A stretch of DNA of 14,487 nt from JBBSEZ01 sp038239195 (GTDB lineage Bacteria; Planctomycetota; Planctomycetia; Gemmatales; Gemmataceae), in NCBI GenBank assembly GCA_038239195.1, contig JBBSEZ010000250.1, positions 1 to 14,487 on the forward strand, read 5' to 3'. Positions 13,599-14,487 of this stretch are shown here, piece by piece. Numbering within the stretch: the first letter of the stretch is position 1; the number at the start of each line of letters is the position of its first letter. The notes under the pieces were generated by a model, which was given only the letters and a program-made list of their open reading frames with translations, was not told the DNA's origin and did no database searches. The position numbers were made by a program, and so were the translations under genes.

Positions 13599-14487
13599 GT
13601 GGCGGCGGGAGGAGGGCTTTTCAGCACCTCCCCGATCACCTTCCCTCCGTTGATGGTGGCGCGCTCGTCCCGGCCGTTGTGCATCAGCGTCAGCCGCTTG
13701 TGGTCCAGCCCGAGGCAGTGCAGGATCGTCGCGTGAACGTCGTGAACGTGCGTCCGCTTCTCGACGGCGTACAGCCCGACCTCGTCGGTCGCGCCGTGGG
13801 CGATGCCGCCCTTGATGCCGCCGCCGGCCATCCACATCGTGAAGCCGAACGGGTTGTGGTCGCGCCCCGCCCCACTCTCGCTCATCGGCGTCCGCCCGAA
13901 CTCGCCGCCCCACACCACCAGCGTCGAGTCGAGCAGCCCGCGCGCCTTGAGGTCGGCCAGCAACCCGGCGATCGGTTTGTCGCTCTCGCGGCAGTAGCGG
14001 GCGTGGTTGGTCTCGACGTTGCCGTGCGCGTCCCACTTGCTGCCCGAGCCGGAGTAGAGCTGCACGAAGCGCACGCCGCGCTCGACCAGTCTGCGGGCGA
14101 GCAAGCAGTTGCGGCCCATGCGCTCGGTGGCCTTGTCGTCGATGCCGTAGAGGCGCTTCGTCTGGGCCGTCTCCGCGCCGAGATCGACTGCCTCGGGCGC
14201 CGCCGACTGCATCCGGTAGGCCAGTTCGTACGACGCGATGCGCGTCTCCAGGTCGCCCTCGTCGCGCCGCCCTCCCAGGTGTCGCGCGTTGAGCTCCTGG
14301 ATGAAGTCGAGCTGGTTGCGGCGGGCGGCGGGCGGCCCGGCGGGCGGTTGGAGATGGAAAATGGGCGTGTTCCCGGCGCGGAAGCGGGTGCCCTGGTAGG
14401 TCGAGGGCATGAAGCCGGTGCCCCAGTTGCGGGCGCCGCCGGGAGGGCCTTCGGGGTAGTCGAGCAGGACGACGTAGCCGGGCAGGT
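13595..14487 (-). CDS. DUF1501 family protein (5' end outside window)
   Basis: The frame is open from the right edge to a TGA at 13595-13597, giving about 297 C-terminal residues of a protein that is normally 430-490 aa. Recognisable family segments are LPGYVVLLDYPEGPPGG at the edge, FMPSTYQGTRF, the region ending in SGSGSKWDAHGN, LVVWGGEFGRTPMSESGAGR followed by DHNPFGFTMWMAGGGIKGG, and HDVHATILHCLGLDHKRL. DUF1501 proteins belong to the alkaline phosphatase/sulfatase-like superfamily, are usually exported by the Tat route and in Planctomycetes often pair with DUF1549/DUF1553 cytochrome-type proteins, which would lie upstream, outside the window. The conserved His and Asp residues of the putative metal site (DAHGN, DHNPFG, HDVHA) are present. 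It overlaps the PhnD-like gene by 4 nt. The Met at 14410 is internal and not the real start. Confidence 0.93.
   Translation of the reverse strand, partial: LPGYVVLLDYPEGPPGGARNWGTGFMPSTYQGTRFRAGNTPIFHLQPPAGPPAARRNQLDFIQELNARHLGGRRDEGDLETRIASYELAYRMQSAAPEAVDLGAETAQTKRLYGIDDKATERMGRNCLLARRLVERGVRFVQLYSGSGSKWDAHGNVETNHARYCRESDKPIAGLLADLKARGLLDSTLVVWGGEFGRTPMSESGAGRDHNPFGFTMWMAGGGIKGGIAHGATDEVGLYAVEKRTHVHDVHATILHCLGLDHKRLTLMHNGRDERATINGGKVIGEVLKSPPPAAT

Noticed and set aside
1..14487. tRNA, rRNA, CRISPR array or replication origin
   Set aside because: No cloverleaf-like, ribosomal, regularly repeated or DnaA-box-rich sequence was seen on either strand.

Overview
The window has the composition and gene families of a planctomycete, most likely a member of Gemmataceae. 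Supporting signs are very high GC, strong G/C bias at third codon positions, and several planctomycete-typical families: a DUF1559 pseudopilin-like protein, a DUF1501 protein, an ASPIC/UnbV (CRTAC1-like) FG-GAP protein, a lipoprotein with a carrier-type beta domain, and an ECF sigma factor fused to a TIGR03067-like domain and WD40 repeats. The taxonomy is inferred from gene content only.

Left block (1-6910, all minus strand). Reading in the direction of transcription from 6910 downwards: a DUF1559 secreted/pseudopilin-like protein with a good sigma-70 type promoter; a striking nested palindrome; a GTG-started lipoprotein; a membrane-anchored FG-GAP/ASPIC protein; a TPR protein joined to it by an ATGA overlap; and an ECF sigma factor with a C-terminal sensor-like extension that runs off the left edge. 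The first four look like one cell-surface cassette. The sigma factor has its own ribosome binding site and lies beyond a possible terminator hairpin.

Middle block (6911-9397). This is a disturbed region holding a defunct IS66-family transposase, with the catalytic centre deleted and an in-frame TAG at the junction. On either side are two minus-strand coding fragments: a 93-codon ORF without a ribosome binding site, and a signal-peptide-bearing ORF whose 3' end runs into the transposase. They may be two halves of one interrupted gene, or two unrelated small genes.

Right-middle block (9398-12774, plus strand). A four-gene operon encodes a 75-aa protein of unknown function, a divergent two-domain Clp/Hsp100-type AAA+ ATPase, a YbjN-like protein with an acidic tail, and an 80-aa protein of a small planctomycete-type family. 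The first AAA+ domain has arginine in place of the Walker B glutamate while the second looks complete. This is the best candidate in the window for an undescribed system: a remodelling ATPase with a dedicated adaptor or chaperone.

Right block (12801-14487, minus strand, convergent with the operon). A DUF1501 protein, cut by the right edge, is coupled by an ATGA overlap to a PhnD-like periplasmic-binding-fold protein that has no visible signal peptide.

The long ORFs antisense to these genes are by-products of the GC-rich third positions and are not annotated. I saw no tRNA, rRNA or CRISPR array.
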